Part shown: positions 24,755-32,598 of the stretch, one piece after another
Position numbering within the stretch: position 1 is the stretch's first letter
Layout of the letters: every line of letters begins with the position of its first letter
Source: Candidatus Amarolinea dominans
Lineage (GTDB): Bacteria > Chloroflexota > Anaerolineae > SSC4 > Amarolineaceae
Assembly (NCBI GenBank): GCA_016719785.1
Contig: JADJYJ010000006.1
Coordinates: forward strand, 248,001 to 312,000
Direction: 5' to 3'
DNA length: 64,000 bases
Made by a program: the position numbers and the translations under genes
Notes under the pieces: model-generated
What the model saw: the letters and a program-made list of their open reading frames with translations, nothing else
What the model was told of the DNA's origin: nothing
Database searches by the model: none

Positions 24755-26752
24755 CTATTTCGCAGCAAACCAGTACCCTTCGGCGTTGATGTAAACGTCG
24801 AGGTCAAAGGGAGAACCATCATTCGGGAGATTTCGCAACCGGGCATCCACCGAATTAGGCTTGACCTGGTGCCCGACCACTGGGATCATCACGTAGTTGT
24901 CCGACATCCACTTGTACAGCTTGTTGTAGATTTCCATACCCTTGTCTGACTCGGGTGGGTACGCCTTGCGCGCTGTGTGCAGATCGTAGAACTCCTTGAC
25001 GTACGCTGGCGGCTGGCGACCCTGTTTGCCGCCGGTGCTGTAGTACAACCAGGTCATCGGGGACCAGGGGCCTTTATGGTTAGGCAGGTAATCTTCGGAG
25101 ATACCCGTAGCCCAGGCCTCGCCGTCGTTCCATTTCAAGGAGGCCATAATCTCGTTGGCGCTCCGGCGCTGATCCCACAGCGTGCCATCGACCACTTCGA
25201 GCTCGACATGCAGGCCGGATTTCTGAATCTGCTCCTTGAGCAGTTCGGCAATCGGCGCGGTTTCGGGCGCTTCCGTATTGAAGGTGATGCGGAAGATGAA
25301 GGGCTGCCCATCCGGCCCCAGGCGGAGGCCATCGCTGCCGCGCTTGTCAAGGCCCAGCGCGTCCAGCAGGCTATTGGCCTTCTCCAGGTCAGGCCCCGTG
25401 GCATTCATGAAGGGCTGGCCGAACTTGCCAAAGAAGATGGTCTTGTTAACCTCATTCGGATCCATCGCGGCGGCGATCGCCTGCCCGAAGCGACGTTCGG
25501 GATCCGTGATCAGCTTCTGCCAGACGCTGCCTTCCTTGTCATACTCATAGTCCAGGTTGAGGAAGAGCATGGTCGGATAGTTGAAGGAACCGGTGGTGAA
25601 GATCTTGCGGTTGAACTGAGCTGCCGTCTGCACCAGAACCGGCATGTCGCTGAGCGAGACGTTGTTGCCGCCCGCGAGCGTGACCTTGCCGGCCATGACG
25701 GCGTTGAGTGTGGCCGCGCTGTCAATGGCGAGGTTGTTGACCACGCGGTCGACATAGGGCAGCTGGCGGCCGTTGGAGTCAACATGCCAGAAGTAGGGGT
25801 TGCGCTCGAAGACACGGCGATCTTGGGTTGCTTCGGTGAGCACCCAGGCGTTCAACGTGGGCTGGCCCAAGGCGCGAATCTCACCGCAATCCCAATGCGC
25901 GACGTCCTTGGTGTTGAGCAAGTTGACCCAACTGGTTTCATTCGCTTCCTTGAGCAGTTTCTCAAGTTCGGCCGGATCAGCATATTTTGCATGGAACTTC
26001 TTCAAGTAGTGCGCCGGCTTGAACATGAAGTCGTAGTTCGGGATCCAGGAGTTGAGGGCGGCGACGAACGCGCCATAGGGCTTGCTGAACTTCAACTCAA
26101 AGTTGTACTCGTCGATGATCTTCAGCTCAGCGGCCCCGTTGGCGGCGCTGCCCTGGGCATTCAGTTCAGAGGGGAAGCCGCGCAGCACATCCGGGTCGGC
26201 ATAGATATCCTCGAAGGCGAAGCGGATGTCCTCGGTGGTCAGCGGCTCGCCGTCCGACCAGCGCAAGCCCTTGCGCATGCCGAAGGTATAGGTGGTGTAA
26301 TCATCTGAAATCTTCAGCGAGCCGATAACATTGGGCAAGGAGGCCTTAGTTGTCTGGCTGGGGGAGCGCAAGATGGTCGAACCTTGACCGATATTCAGGA
26401 ATCCCGAGCCCCAGGACGCAGCGATATTGATGTCGCCGCCGTATTGGCCGTTTTCCCAGGCGCCGTACTCTTCTTGCAACAGGACGCCGGGGCCAACGAC
26501 GAAAACGTCATCTGGCAGGCGCTGGTCGATGGGTGGGAGCTTGCCAGAAGCGACACGATCGGCCAGGAAGGGCGGTTCGATGAACCCGCGGGCTGATTTG
26601 GCTTCGGCAGGGGCAGCAACCGGCGGCTGGGTCGCGGCCGCGGGTTGAGTCGCGGCTGGTGGCGGCGTCGGGGTAGGCGAGCTGCACCCAGCAACAGCCA
26701 GGATGATGGTGATCAATATGATGATCTGCGCAAAGTGAAGTAGCTTTCTCAT
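24755..26752 (-). CDS. Extracellular solute-binding lipoprotein, SBP_bac_5 (OppA/DppA) family
   Basis: A 665-residue protein with GGAGGAAAGA directly before ATG 26752. Signal peptide MRKLLHFAQIIILITIILAV ends in the lipobox AGC (Cys23), then comes a Pro/Thr/Ala linker. The body contains the cluster-C signature region GLRWSDGEPLTTEDIRFAFE. The C-terminus resembles binding proteins of oligopeptide/oligosaccharide transporters. In Thermotoga and others, members of this family bind sugars; with two GH32 genes in the operon, fructo-oligosaccharides are the probable ligand (inference). It is 131 bases downstream of the LacI gene on the same strand. Confidence 0.9.
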   Translation of the reverse strand: MRKLLHFAQIIILITIILAVAGCSSPTPTPPPAATQPAAATQPPVAAPAEAKSARGFIEPPFLADRVASGKLPPIDQRLPDDVFVVGPGVLLQEEYGAWENGQYGGDINIAASWGSGFLNIGQGSTILRSPSQTTKASLPNVIGSLKISDDYTTYTFGMRKGLRWSDGEPLTTEDIRFAFEDIYADPDVLRGFPSELNAQGSAANGAAELKIIDEYNFELKFSKPYGAFVAALNSWIPNYDFMFKPAHYLKKFHAKYADPAELEKLLKEANETSWVNLLNTKDVAHWDCGEIRALGQPTLNAWVLTEATQDRRVFERNPYFWHVDSNGRQLPYVDRVVNNLAIDSAATLNAVMAGKVTLAGGNNVSLSDMPVLVQTAAQFNRKIFTTGSFNYPTMLFLNLDYEYDKEGSVWQKLITDPERRFGQAIAAAMDPNEVNKTIFFGKFGQPFMNATGPDLEKANSLLDALGLDKRGSDGLRLGPDGQPFIFRITFNTEAPETAPIAELLKEQIQKSGLHVELEVVDGTLWDQRRSANEIMASLKWNDGEAWATGISEDYLPNHKGPWSPMTWLYYSTGGKQGRQPPAYVKEFYDLHTARKAYPPESDKGMEIYNKLYKWMSDNYVMIPVVGHQVKPNSVDARLRNLPNDGSPFDLDVYINAEGYWFAAK

Positions 26753-26883
26753 TCTTTCCTCCAAATTCGATCTTGGTGATGCTGCGTAATCGCACATGAC
26801 GGTGCCTGGCTGTCTGAGACGTATTCCTGAACGATGCAATCACCTCCTTATTTGCCTGCACGTGTCGGAATGGCAGCGGCGGG

Positions 26884-27900
26884 TTAGACCGAGAACCGCT
26901 CAATATACGGACATTCGATGGAATGTTGAATTGGCTGCATGTCGTCTTCCGGGTCCAGGTGTTCCAGCAGGTAGTTGATAGCCCATTGGCCCATCGCATA
27001 ATGGGGTAATTCCATGGTGGAAAGGCCAGGGTTAAGATGGGCGGCAATGATCTCCTGGTTGTCGAACCCTATCACCGCGACATCGTCAGGCACGGTGAGA
27101 TTGAGCTTGCGCAAGGCATAGTACGCGCCCATCGCCATGCGGTCATTGAAACAAAACAGCGCGGTCGGCGGGTTCGGCACCTGCATGACTGTCTGCGCGG
27201 CGCGCTGGCCGCCATCAGGATCCGAGTTATCAGAGACCACCAGCGCCGGGTCGAAAGCGATGCCGTGCGCCGCCAAAGCAGCCAAATAGCCTTGCAGGCG
27301 GGCGGCGGTCGCGGGGATGGGGTCAATATTGTTGAGAAAGCCCACCCGCTTGTGCCCCTTTTCCAGCAGAATCTTGGTGGCATTGTAGCCCCCGCCGACC
27401 TCATCCGGGACAACCGAAGGCAGCGAGCGGTCGGCTACAAAGCAGTCGAGCAATACCGACGGGATCTCCCACAGCAGATCGGGCGGGGTCACGGGGCGAT
27501 GATAAAAAGTCGCGTAGATGATGCCGTCGACCTGGCGCTCCAGCATCATATCGAACGCGGCTGCCTGCAACTGGGGGTCATTCTTGGTATTGGCTAGAAG
27601 CAGAACCTTGCCCAGTGTCCAGGCAGCATCTTGAGCGCCCTCAAAGATTTTTCCTGCATACGGCGTGGTGACAATTTCATCGGACACAAATCCGAAGTTG
27701 CCGGATCGTTGAGCGCGGATTATCTTGGCTGCCAGGTTTGGGCTATAGCCAAGCTCGGACATCGCCGCCATGACTCGTTTCTTGGCTTCATCTGGGATAT
27801 GAGAATTATCGTTAATCACCAGAGAAACAGTCGTCCGTGAGACACCAGCCAGATTGGCCACATCAATCAGCGTCGGATTGGGTTTTGTTTGTTTTGCCAT
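26884..27900 (-). CDS. LacI-family transcriptional regulator 1
   Basis: A 338-residue protein. The N-terminal HTH is TLIDVANLAGVSRTTVSLVI, with hinge-helix region LGYSPNLAAKIIRAQ. The C-terminal sugar-binding type domain includes GGYNATKILLEKGHKRVGFL and ICFND-like LFCFNDRMAMGAYYALRKL. It sits at the head of the transporter/GH32 genes and is likely their repressor or activator. It is a clear paralogue of the second LacI protein (shared YATMYHRP/YATFYHRP, LLDCFVADRSLPSVVPD versus LLDCFVQDRSLPSVVPD), suggesting duplication. Confidence 0.93.
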   Translation of the reverse strand: MAKQTKPNPTLIDVANLAGVSRTTVSLVINDNSHIPDEAKKRVMAAMSELGYSPNLAAKIIRAQRSGNFGFVSDEIVTTPYAGKIFEGAQDAAWTLGKVLLLANTKNDPQLQAAAFDMMLERQVDGIIYATFYHRPVTPPDLLWEIPSVLLDCFVADRSLPSVVPDEVGGGYNATKILLEKGHKRVGFLNNIDPIPATAARLQGYLAALAAHGIAFDPALVVSDNSDPDGGQRAAQTVMQVPNPPTALFCFNDRMAMGAYYALRKLNLTVPDDVAVIGFDNQEIIAAHLNPGLSTMELPHYAMGQWAINYLLEHLDPEDDMQPIQHSIECPYIERFSV

Positions 27901-27949
27901 TTGGAGGTCCTTATGGTTAAGCGGCAGGGCCTTGGGTTACTATAATTGA

Positions 27950-27978
27950 ATTATACAAAGCGCGAGCGCGGCAGTCAT
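27950..27978 (-). promoter_or_regulatory. Candidate promoter of LacI regulator 1, overlapping a 15-bp palindrome
   Basis: Minus strand: ATGACT (27978-27973), a 17-base spacer and TATAAT (27955-27950). The -10 box is one arm of the palindrome TATAATTGAATTATA (27941-27955), which could be an operator for the LacI protein itself. Confidence 0.5.
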
Positions 27979-29075
27979 GCACAAAAGGAAGTGAATCCTG
28001 CAGAATTGGGAGCAAGATCGGACAGGTCGTTCGAGTCTTGCTGGCAACGGACCTGGCGGCGGAAGGCGCACGGGCTGCGGCCGGTTTCCCGATGGAAGAC
28101 CCGACTAAAATAGGCGCCGTCGTTGTAGCCAACCCGACCGGCGATCTCAGTGGCAGTGAGATTCGTGACGCGCAGTAATGTTTTGGCTTGCTCGATGCGG
28201 GAGCGAGTCAGGTATTCCCACGGTGTGATGCCCAGGTCGCGTCGGAAAACGTGCGTGAGGTGCCGTTCGCAAACTGCGACGTGCGACGCGATCTGGCGGC
28301 GCGACAACTGCTCGGCGGCATAATTCTGCCGGAGATAGGTGATGGTCCGGCGGGTCAACTCATGGACCTGCAGTGGCAGGTCCATCTCGACGGGTAGTGT
28401 GCTCGGCGACGCCTCCACCGGACGGTCCATGCGGCGTTTCGGCTGGAGCAGCGGCAGATAGATGTGGAAGGTGACCCCTGCGCCGGGGGGGCTCGAAAAA
28501 GTCATCTTGCCGTCATGCAGTCTGACCAGCTGGTAGGTCACGTGTAGCCCAAACCCCAGGCCTGCGACAGGGTGTGATGGCCGCTCCGCCGTCAGAAGGG
28601 CGTGAAAGATGTACTGCTGCTCTAACGGCATACCCTGCCCGGTGTCGGCAACCCAGAAGTGAAGATGGGTGGTCGTGGGCAAGGCGCCTAGCGTGATGTG
28701 ACCTTGCTTCGCGAACCTGTAGGCGTTGCTGAGCAGGTTGTAGAGGATCTGATGCAAACACAGCGGGTCAACGCGGATAGCAGGCAGCGCTTCGGGCAGT
28801 TCCAGCCGCCACTCCATCCCAACGCGCGGCGGCAAGCTCTCTGACATCGCCCGGAACGCGTCGGCCAGAAGAGCGTTTGGGGCCACAAGCACAGGGAGGA
28901 CCTTCATCTCAAGGATTCCTAGCCGTTCTTCGGGCGCGAGGGACACCAGGTCTGCTTCATGGGAGATCAGCGCGACGCCCAACTCGCTGGCTCGCTGGTG
29001 TATGACCTCGCGTGCCAGGGACCAAGAGGGGGCGTCCGCTTCCAGTTGCATGCCACTCCGCGTCATTCGAAACAT
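27975..29075 (-). CDS. Regulator combining a histidine-kinase ATPase domain with an AraC-type HTH
   Basis: A 366-residue soluble protein. Residues about 85-215 are a HATPase_c domain: N-box LHQILYNLLSNAYRF, G1-like VADTGQGMPL and G2-like GLGFGLHVTYQLV. Residues about 240-345 form an AraC/XylS double HTH (LTHVFRRDLGITPWEYLTRS ending with AYFSRVFHRETGRSP). No sensor, transmembrane or HisKA phospho-acceptor helix with a clear H-E/D-x-x motif is seen. It could be the detached C-terminal part of a larger sensor-kinase-AraC hybrid, or a genuine single-component regulator. It sits between two LacI genes, and a perfect palindrome lies about 70-95 bases upstream. Confidence 0.8.
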   Translation of the reverse strand: MFRMTRSGMQLEADAPSWSLAREVIHQRASELGVALISHEADLVSLAPEERLGILEMKVLPVLVAPNALLADAFRAMSESLPPRVGMEWRLELPEALPAIRVDPLCLHQILYNLLSNAYRFAKQGHITLGALPTTTHLHFWVADTGQGMPLEQQYIFHALLTAERPSHPVAGLGFGLHVTYQLVRLHDGKMTFSSPPGAGVTFHIYLPLLQPKRRMDRPVEASPSTLPVEMDLPLQVHELTRRTITYLRQNYAAEQLSRRQIASHVAVCERHLTHVFRRDLGITPWEYLTRSRIEQAKTLLRVTNLTATEIAGRVGYNDGAYFSRVFHRETGRSPCAFRRQVRCQQDSNDLSDLAPNSAGFTSFCA

Positions 29076-29142
29076 AGAAGGTCCTCCCTGGTTCCTGCCA
29101 TCAGGTTTTCGACAATCTTTGGGCCTATCCGCGAAGATGATT

Positions 29143-29170
29143 CGTATTACTAATACGTATTAGTAATACG
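29143..29170. promoter_or_regulatory. 28-bp perfect palindromic operator
   Basis: The half-site CGTATTACTAATAC is followed directly by its reverse complement. The core TAATACGTATTA with central CpG is typical of LacI-family operators. It lies upstream of the HATPase-AraC gene and downstream of LacI gene 2. A 22-base match with one change lies at 30365-30386. Confidence 0.8.
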
Positions 29171-29178
29171 ATTTTTTT

Positions 29179-29214
29179 CCCTGTACGTCTGCAGTGCTCA
29201 GAGAACGTACAGGG
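29179..29214. repeat. 10-bp inverted repeat beside the operator
   Basis: CCCTGTACGT (29179-29188) and ACGTACAGGG (29205-29214) are perfect arms with a 16-base loop. It has no T-tract on its 3' side on the minus strand. It may be a transcript hairpin after LacI gene 2 or another regulator site. Confidence 0.6.
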
Positions 29215-29308
29215 AAGCGCGACGTTTTTGACGGGTGTTCTTTTCTCGGAGGACCGCCCTACCGTGGCGATCATTCGGGACTGAAGCGATCCGTGTCCTA
29301 ATGGCGTC

Positions 29309-30331
29309 TCAAGCCGATTCCCGCTTGACGAGCGGGCATTCGATCTTGTGCTGGATCGGCCCGCCGGCCGCCAGGTTGGCGTCGTGTTCGATAAGGTAAT
29401 TGACGGCCCACTCCCCCATCTCGTAGTGGGGCAACTGCATTGTGGAGAGGGGCGGGTACAAGTGGGCGGCGATGAGCTGTTCGTTGTCGAAGCCCATCAC
29501 CGCGATATCTTCGGGAATCGCGAGGCCTAGCTTGCGCAGCGCATCGTAGGCCCCCATCGCCATCCGGTCGTTAAAGCAGAAGATCGCACTGGGACGATCA
29601 AGGCGTTGCATCAGCTTCATACACCCCCGGTAGCCGCCCCCCTGATCGCTCAGATCAGACAGCACCAGGCTGTCATCGTACACGATTCCGCGGCCGGCCA
29701 GAGCTTGTTGGTAGCCCTCCAGGCGCCCCAGCGTGGCAGGGATCACGTGGACGTTATTGATGAATCCAATGCGGCTATGTCCTTTGCTCAGCAGATGCTC
29801 GGTGGCCCTGCGGCCTCCTTGTATGTCATCCGGCACTACCGAGGGCAGCGATCTATCCTGAACGAAACAGTCGAGCAGAACGGTGGGAACGCTGCGCACG
29901 GTATCAGGCGGATCAGCTGGACGGTGGTACATGGTGGCATAGATGATGCCCTCAACCTGTCGCTCCAGGAGCATTTCGATGGCGGCCTTTTCCACATCCT
30001 CATTGCCACCGGTATTCGTCAGCATCAGCAGCTTGCCGTTGGCCCACGCTGCATTTTGCGCGCCTTCGATGATCTGCCCAGCGTGCGGCGTGGTGGCGAT
30101 CACATCGCTGATCAGACCGATGAGGTGGGTCTTGCTGGTGCGCAGAATCTGCGCCGCAACATTGGGACGGTACCCCAACTGCTCAACGGCTTCGAGTACG
30201 CGGCCTTTGGTCTCATCGCTGATCATGATGCCCGACCGCTTGTTGAACACAAAGGAAACAGTTGTCTGCGATACACCCGCGACGCGGGCGACATCTCTCA
30301 TCGTCGGAGCTCGTTTTCTTTGGGCCGTCAT
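29309..30331 (-). CDS. LacI-family transcriptional regulator 2
   Basis: A 340-residue protein with HTH TMRDVARVAGVSQTTVSFVF and periplasmic-binding-like effector domain (GGRRATEHLLSKGHSRIGFI, IFCFNDRMAMGAYDALRKLG). It is a paralogue of regulator 1. Its promoter is a perfect consensus (30393-30421), with a palindromic operator sitting just downstream of the -10 box. The same operator recurs before the next gene, so autorepression and control of the HATPase-AraC gene are likely (inference). Confidence 0.93.
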   Translation of the reverse strand: MTAQRKRAPTMRDVARVAGVSQTTVSFVFNKRSGIMISDETKGRVLEAVEQLGYRPNVAAQILRTSKTHLIGLISDVIATTPHAGQIIEGAQNAAWANGKLLMLTNTGGNEDVEKAAIEMLLERQVEGIIYATMYHRPADPPDTVRSVPTVLLDCFVQDRSLPSVVPDDIQGGRRATEHLLSKGHSRIGFINNVHVIPATLGRLEGYQQALAGRGIVYDDSLVLSDLSDQGGGYRGCMKLMQRLDRPSAIFCFNDRMAMGAYDALRKLGLAIPEDIAVMGFDNEQLIAAHLYPPLSTMQLPHYEMGEWAVNYLIEHDANLAAGGPIQHKIECPLVKRESA

Positions 30332-30364
30332 CCTATTTACCCTCGCGTTTCGTCAGGCTGACCG

Positions 30365-30386
30365 ACTAATACGTAGTAGTAATACG
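30365..30386. promoter_or_regulatory. LacI-type operator overlapping the start of transcription of LacI gene 2
   Basis: ACTAATACGTAGTAG followed by TAATACG matches the inner 22 bases of the palindrome at 29143-29170 except for one base. It lies just downstream of the -10 box, the classic repressor position. Confidence 0.75.
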
Positions 30387-30392
30387 TATCAA

Positions 30393-30421
30393 ATTATAAC
30401 ATGGCAACGCGCGTTTGTCAA
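30393..30421 (-). promoter_or_regulatory. Consensus sigma-70 promoter of LacI gene 2
   Basis: Minus strand: TTGACA (30421-30416), a 17-base spacer and TATAAT (30398-30393), a perfect match. The start codon is at 30331, about 60 bases downstream. Confidence 0.85.
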
Positions 30422-30589
30422 GCCCCCAAAATCGTTTTTTGAGAGACAATTTAGCACGATTATGAGATCTTCGCGAGATAACTTTCTCGTATAGATTGCA
30501 CAAACGCCTCTCCCATCTTCCATACACTTTCGCGCTGGCAAAAACGGACGGCAGGTGATAAAAATAGGTAGTATACTGCCGAACAGGGC

Positions 30590-30626
30590 GTGCGCCCGGG
30601 TGTTGGCTCCCAACACGCGTGCGCAC
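30590..30626 (+). promoter_or_regulatory. Stem-loop in the glnA leader
   Basis: An inner stem GTGTTGG/CCAACAC and an outer stem GTGCGC/GCGCAC form one folded element. It starts about 13 bases after a possible -10 box TATACT (30572-30577); no convincing -35 box is seen. The rest of 30422-30684 shows no gene. Confidence 0.45.
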
Positions 30627-30684
30627 CGTGTGGAATCGTGGTTCAGGCAGCGAGACAAGGTAAACGTAGGGAGGATTTTGGATT

Positions 30685-32091
30685 ATGCCGACTACACCGG
30701 CCGACGTTTTGAAGATGGCCGCCGATGTCAAGATTATTGATTTCAAGTTCATTGACCTGCCCGGCACCTGGCAGCACACCAGTATTCCGGCCGTCAGGCT
30801 GGATGCCGACTCCTTCAGCGAAGGGATCGGCTTCGATGGCTCTTCGATCCGCGGTTTCCAGGAAATCCACGAATCGGACATGCTGCTGATGCCTGACCCC
30901 ACCACGGCCTTCATTGATCCCGTGCTGGGCGTGCCTACCCTTTCGATCATTTGCGACGTCGCGGACCCGATCACGCGCCAGCCCTATTCCCGCGATCCGC
31001 GCTACATTGCGCGCAAGGCCGAAGCCTATCTCAAGCAGACCGGCATCGCCGACACCAGTTTCTGGGGGCCGGAAGCCGAATTCTTCATCTTCAATGATGT
31101 GAAGTATCACCAGGACACCAACTCCGCCTATTACGAGGTGGACAGCCAGGAAGGTTGGTGGAACAGTGGCTTGGGCGGCCGCGGCGGGCAGATTCCGCCC
31201 AAGCGCGGTTATTTCCCGGTGCCGCCCACCGACACGCTGCAAGATATCCGCAGCGAGATGGTGCTGACGCTGATGCAGGTTGGTATTCCGATCGAGGTGC
31301 ATCACCATGAGGTCGCCACGGCCGGTCAGTCCGAGATTGGCATGCGCTTTGCTACCCTGACCCGCATGGCCGACAATCTGCTGCTCTACAAATACATCAT
31401 CAAGAATGTGGCGCGCAAGAATGGCTTGACCGCGACCTTCATGCCCAAGCCGCTTTTTGGCGACAATGGTTCTGGGATGCACTGTCATCAGAGCCTATGG
31501 AACGCGGGCAGCAATGTCTTCTACAGCGACAGCGGCTATGCGCAGTTGTCAGACACGGCCAAGTATTACATCGGCGGCCTGTTGAAGCACGCGCCGGCCC
31601 TGCTGGCCCTGTGCGCACCGACAACTAACTCGTACCGTCGCCTGGTGCCGGGCTTCGAGGCGCCGGTCAACCTGGCCTATTCACAGCGCAATCGTTCGGC
31701 CATCTGTCGCATCCCGGTCTACTCCGCCAGCCCCAAGGCCAAGCGTGTGGAGTTCCGTGCGCCAGACGCCACCTGTAACCCGTACCTGGCCTTCTCAGCC
31801 ATGCTGATGGCGGGCCTGGACGGCATTCAGAACCGCATTGATCCGGGCGAGCCGATGGACAAGGACCTGTACGAACTGCCGCCGGAAGAGTTGAAGCTGA
31901 TCAAGCAGGTGCCCGGTTCGCTGGATGACGTGCTGCGTGCGCTGGAGGCCGATCACGAATTCCTGCTGCGCGGCGATGTCTTCACGATGGATCTGTTGGA
32001 AGCCTACATCAACTACAAGCGCCAGGTGGAGTTGAACCCCGTGCGCATGCGGCCCCATCCGTACGAGTTCGTGTTGTACTACGATATCTAA
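30685..32091 (+). CDS. glnA: Glutamine synthetase, type I
   Basis: A 468-residue GSI enzyme that makes glutamine from glutamate, ammonia and ATP. AGGGAGGA lies about ten bases before ATG 30685. Motifs are FDGSSIRGFQEIHESDM, the ammonium/Glu-binding region KPLFGDNGSGMHCHQSLW, and RNRSAICRIPVYSASPKAKR with RVEFRAPD. Near residue 400 the sequence KDLYELPPEE matches the adenylylation loop (NLYDLPPEE in enterobacteria), with the target Tyr kept. A GlnE-like enzyme is encoded at 10270-14007, so adenylylation control is plausible. Length is normal. Confidence 0.97.
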   Translation: MPTTPADVLKMAADVKIIDFKFIDLPGTWQHTSIPAVRLDADSFSEGIGFDGSSIRGFQEIHESDMLLMPDPTTAFIDPVLGVPTLSIICDVADPITRQPYSRDPRYIARKAEAYLKQTGIADTSFWGPEAEFFIFNDVKYHQDTNSAYYEVDSQEGWWNSGLGGRGGQIPPKRGYFPVPPTDTLQDIRSEMVLTLMQVGIPIEVHHHEVATAGQSEIGMRFATLTRMADNLLLYKYIIKNVARKNGLTATFMPKPLFGDNGSGMHCHQSLWNAGSNVFYSDSGYAQLSDTAKYYIGGLLKHAPALLALCAPTTNSYRRLVPGFEAPVNLAYSQRNRSAICRIPVYSASPKAKRVEFRAPDATCNPYLAFSAMLMAGLDGIQNRIDPGEPMDKDLYELPPEELKLIKQVPGSLDDVLRALEADHEFLLRGDVFTMDLLEAYINYKRQVELNPVRMRPHPYEFVLYYDI

Positions 32092-32266
32092 GCCTGTTTT
32101 CGACACCCCAATGGGTAGTAGGTCATCAGGCACTTGCCACAAGCCGTCGCGTAGAACGTTTGAGCGAAAACAGGACTGTTCCTACAGGTTGTGTGCGATT
32201 TGCCAATGACCACAAGCTGTTGTATGGTGTTGTATAGAAACATCTGTTCTATGTCGAAAACAGGCT
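32091..32266. repeat. 176-bp element bounded by perfect 15-bp inverted repeats (MITE-like)
   Basis: AGCCTGTTTTCGACA at 32091-32105 and its exact reverse complement at 32252-32266 enclose 146 bases without a reading frame. The left arm begins at the last base of the glnA stop codon. It may be a miniature transposable element or a structured 3' region of the glnA transcript. Confidence 0.6.
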
Positions 32267-32289
32267 AAGGCCCAAAGTCATTCTTGAAC

Positions 32290-32330
32290 GAAAGAAGCCC
32301 GGTTCCTTGCAGGAACCGGGCTTCTTTGTT
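32290..32330 (+). terminator. Terminator downstream of glnA
   Basis: AAAGAAGCCCGGTTCC pairs perfectly with GGAACCGGGCTTCTTT around TTGCA, and TTTGTTGCTT follows. It works in either direction by its A/T flanks. Confidence 0.85.
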
Positions 32331-32349
32331 GCTTCGATCGCCGTGGCCC

Positions 32350-32467
32350 TCTCTGCCACGAATTTCACTAATTTGCACGAACTGTTTTTTCGTGTCAATT
32401 CGTGCAATTCGTGCCAAGAATCCGCCCAGTTTTCTCTGCCACGAATTTCACTAATTTACACGAATCG
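32350..32467. repeat. Short repeats of the CCACGAATTTCACTAATTT type
   Basis: A roughly 30-base sequence starting TCTCTGCCACGAATTTCAC occurs twice, near 32352 and 32435, with further CACGAATT fragments between. A related copy lies at 50427-50453 and shorter pieces at 63737. The remaining spacer to 32598 shows no gene. Confidence 0.7.
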
Positions 32468-32598
32468 AGCACCTGGCCGGTGAAGCGGCGCTACATCGGC
32501 GTCGCTTCATTGGTCGCCCCGCGAGTCTCACGAGGCAAAATTTAGGTTTTGGGCGCCTGTCATTTCGTCCCTACGCCGTGGCGGTGAAGAAAACACGA

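Noticed and set aside
18140..26752. Opp transporter as a plain oligopeptide importer
   Set aside because: Not excluded by the ATPase and permease sequences alone, but two GH32 genes inside the operon and sugar-type LacI regulators make a sugar role more likely.
29179..29214. Inverted repeat as terminator of LacI gene 2
   Set aside because: On the minus strand the stem is followed by A residues, not T residues.
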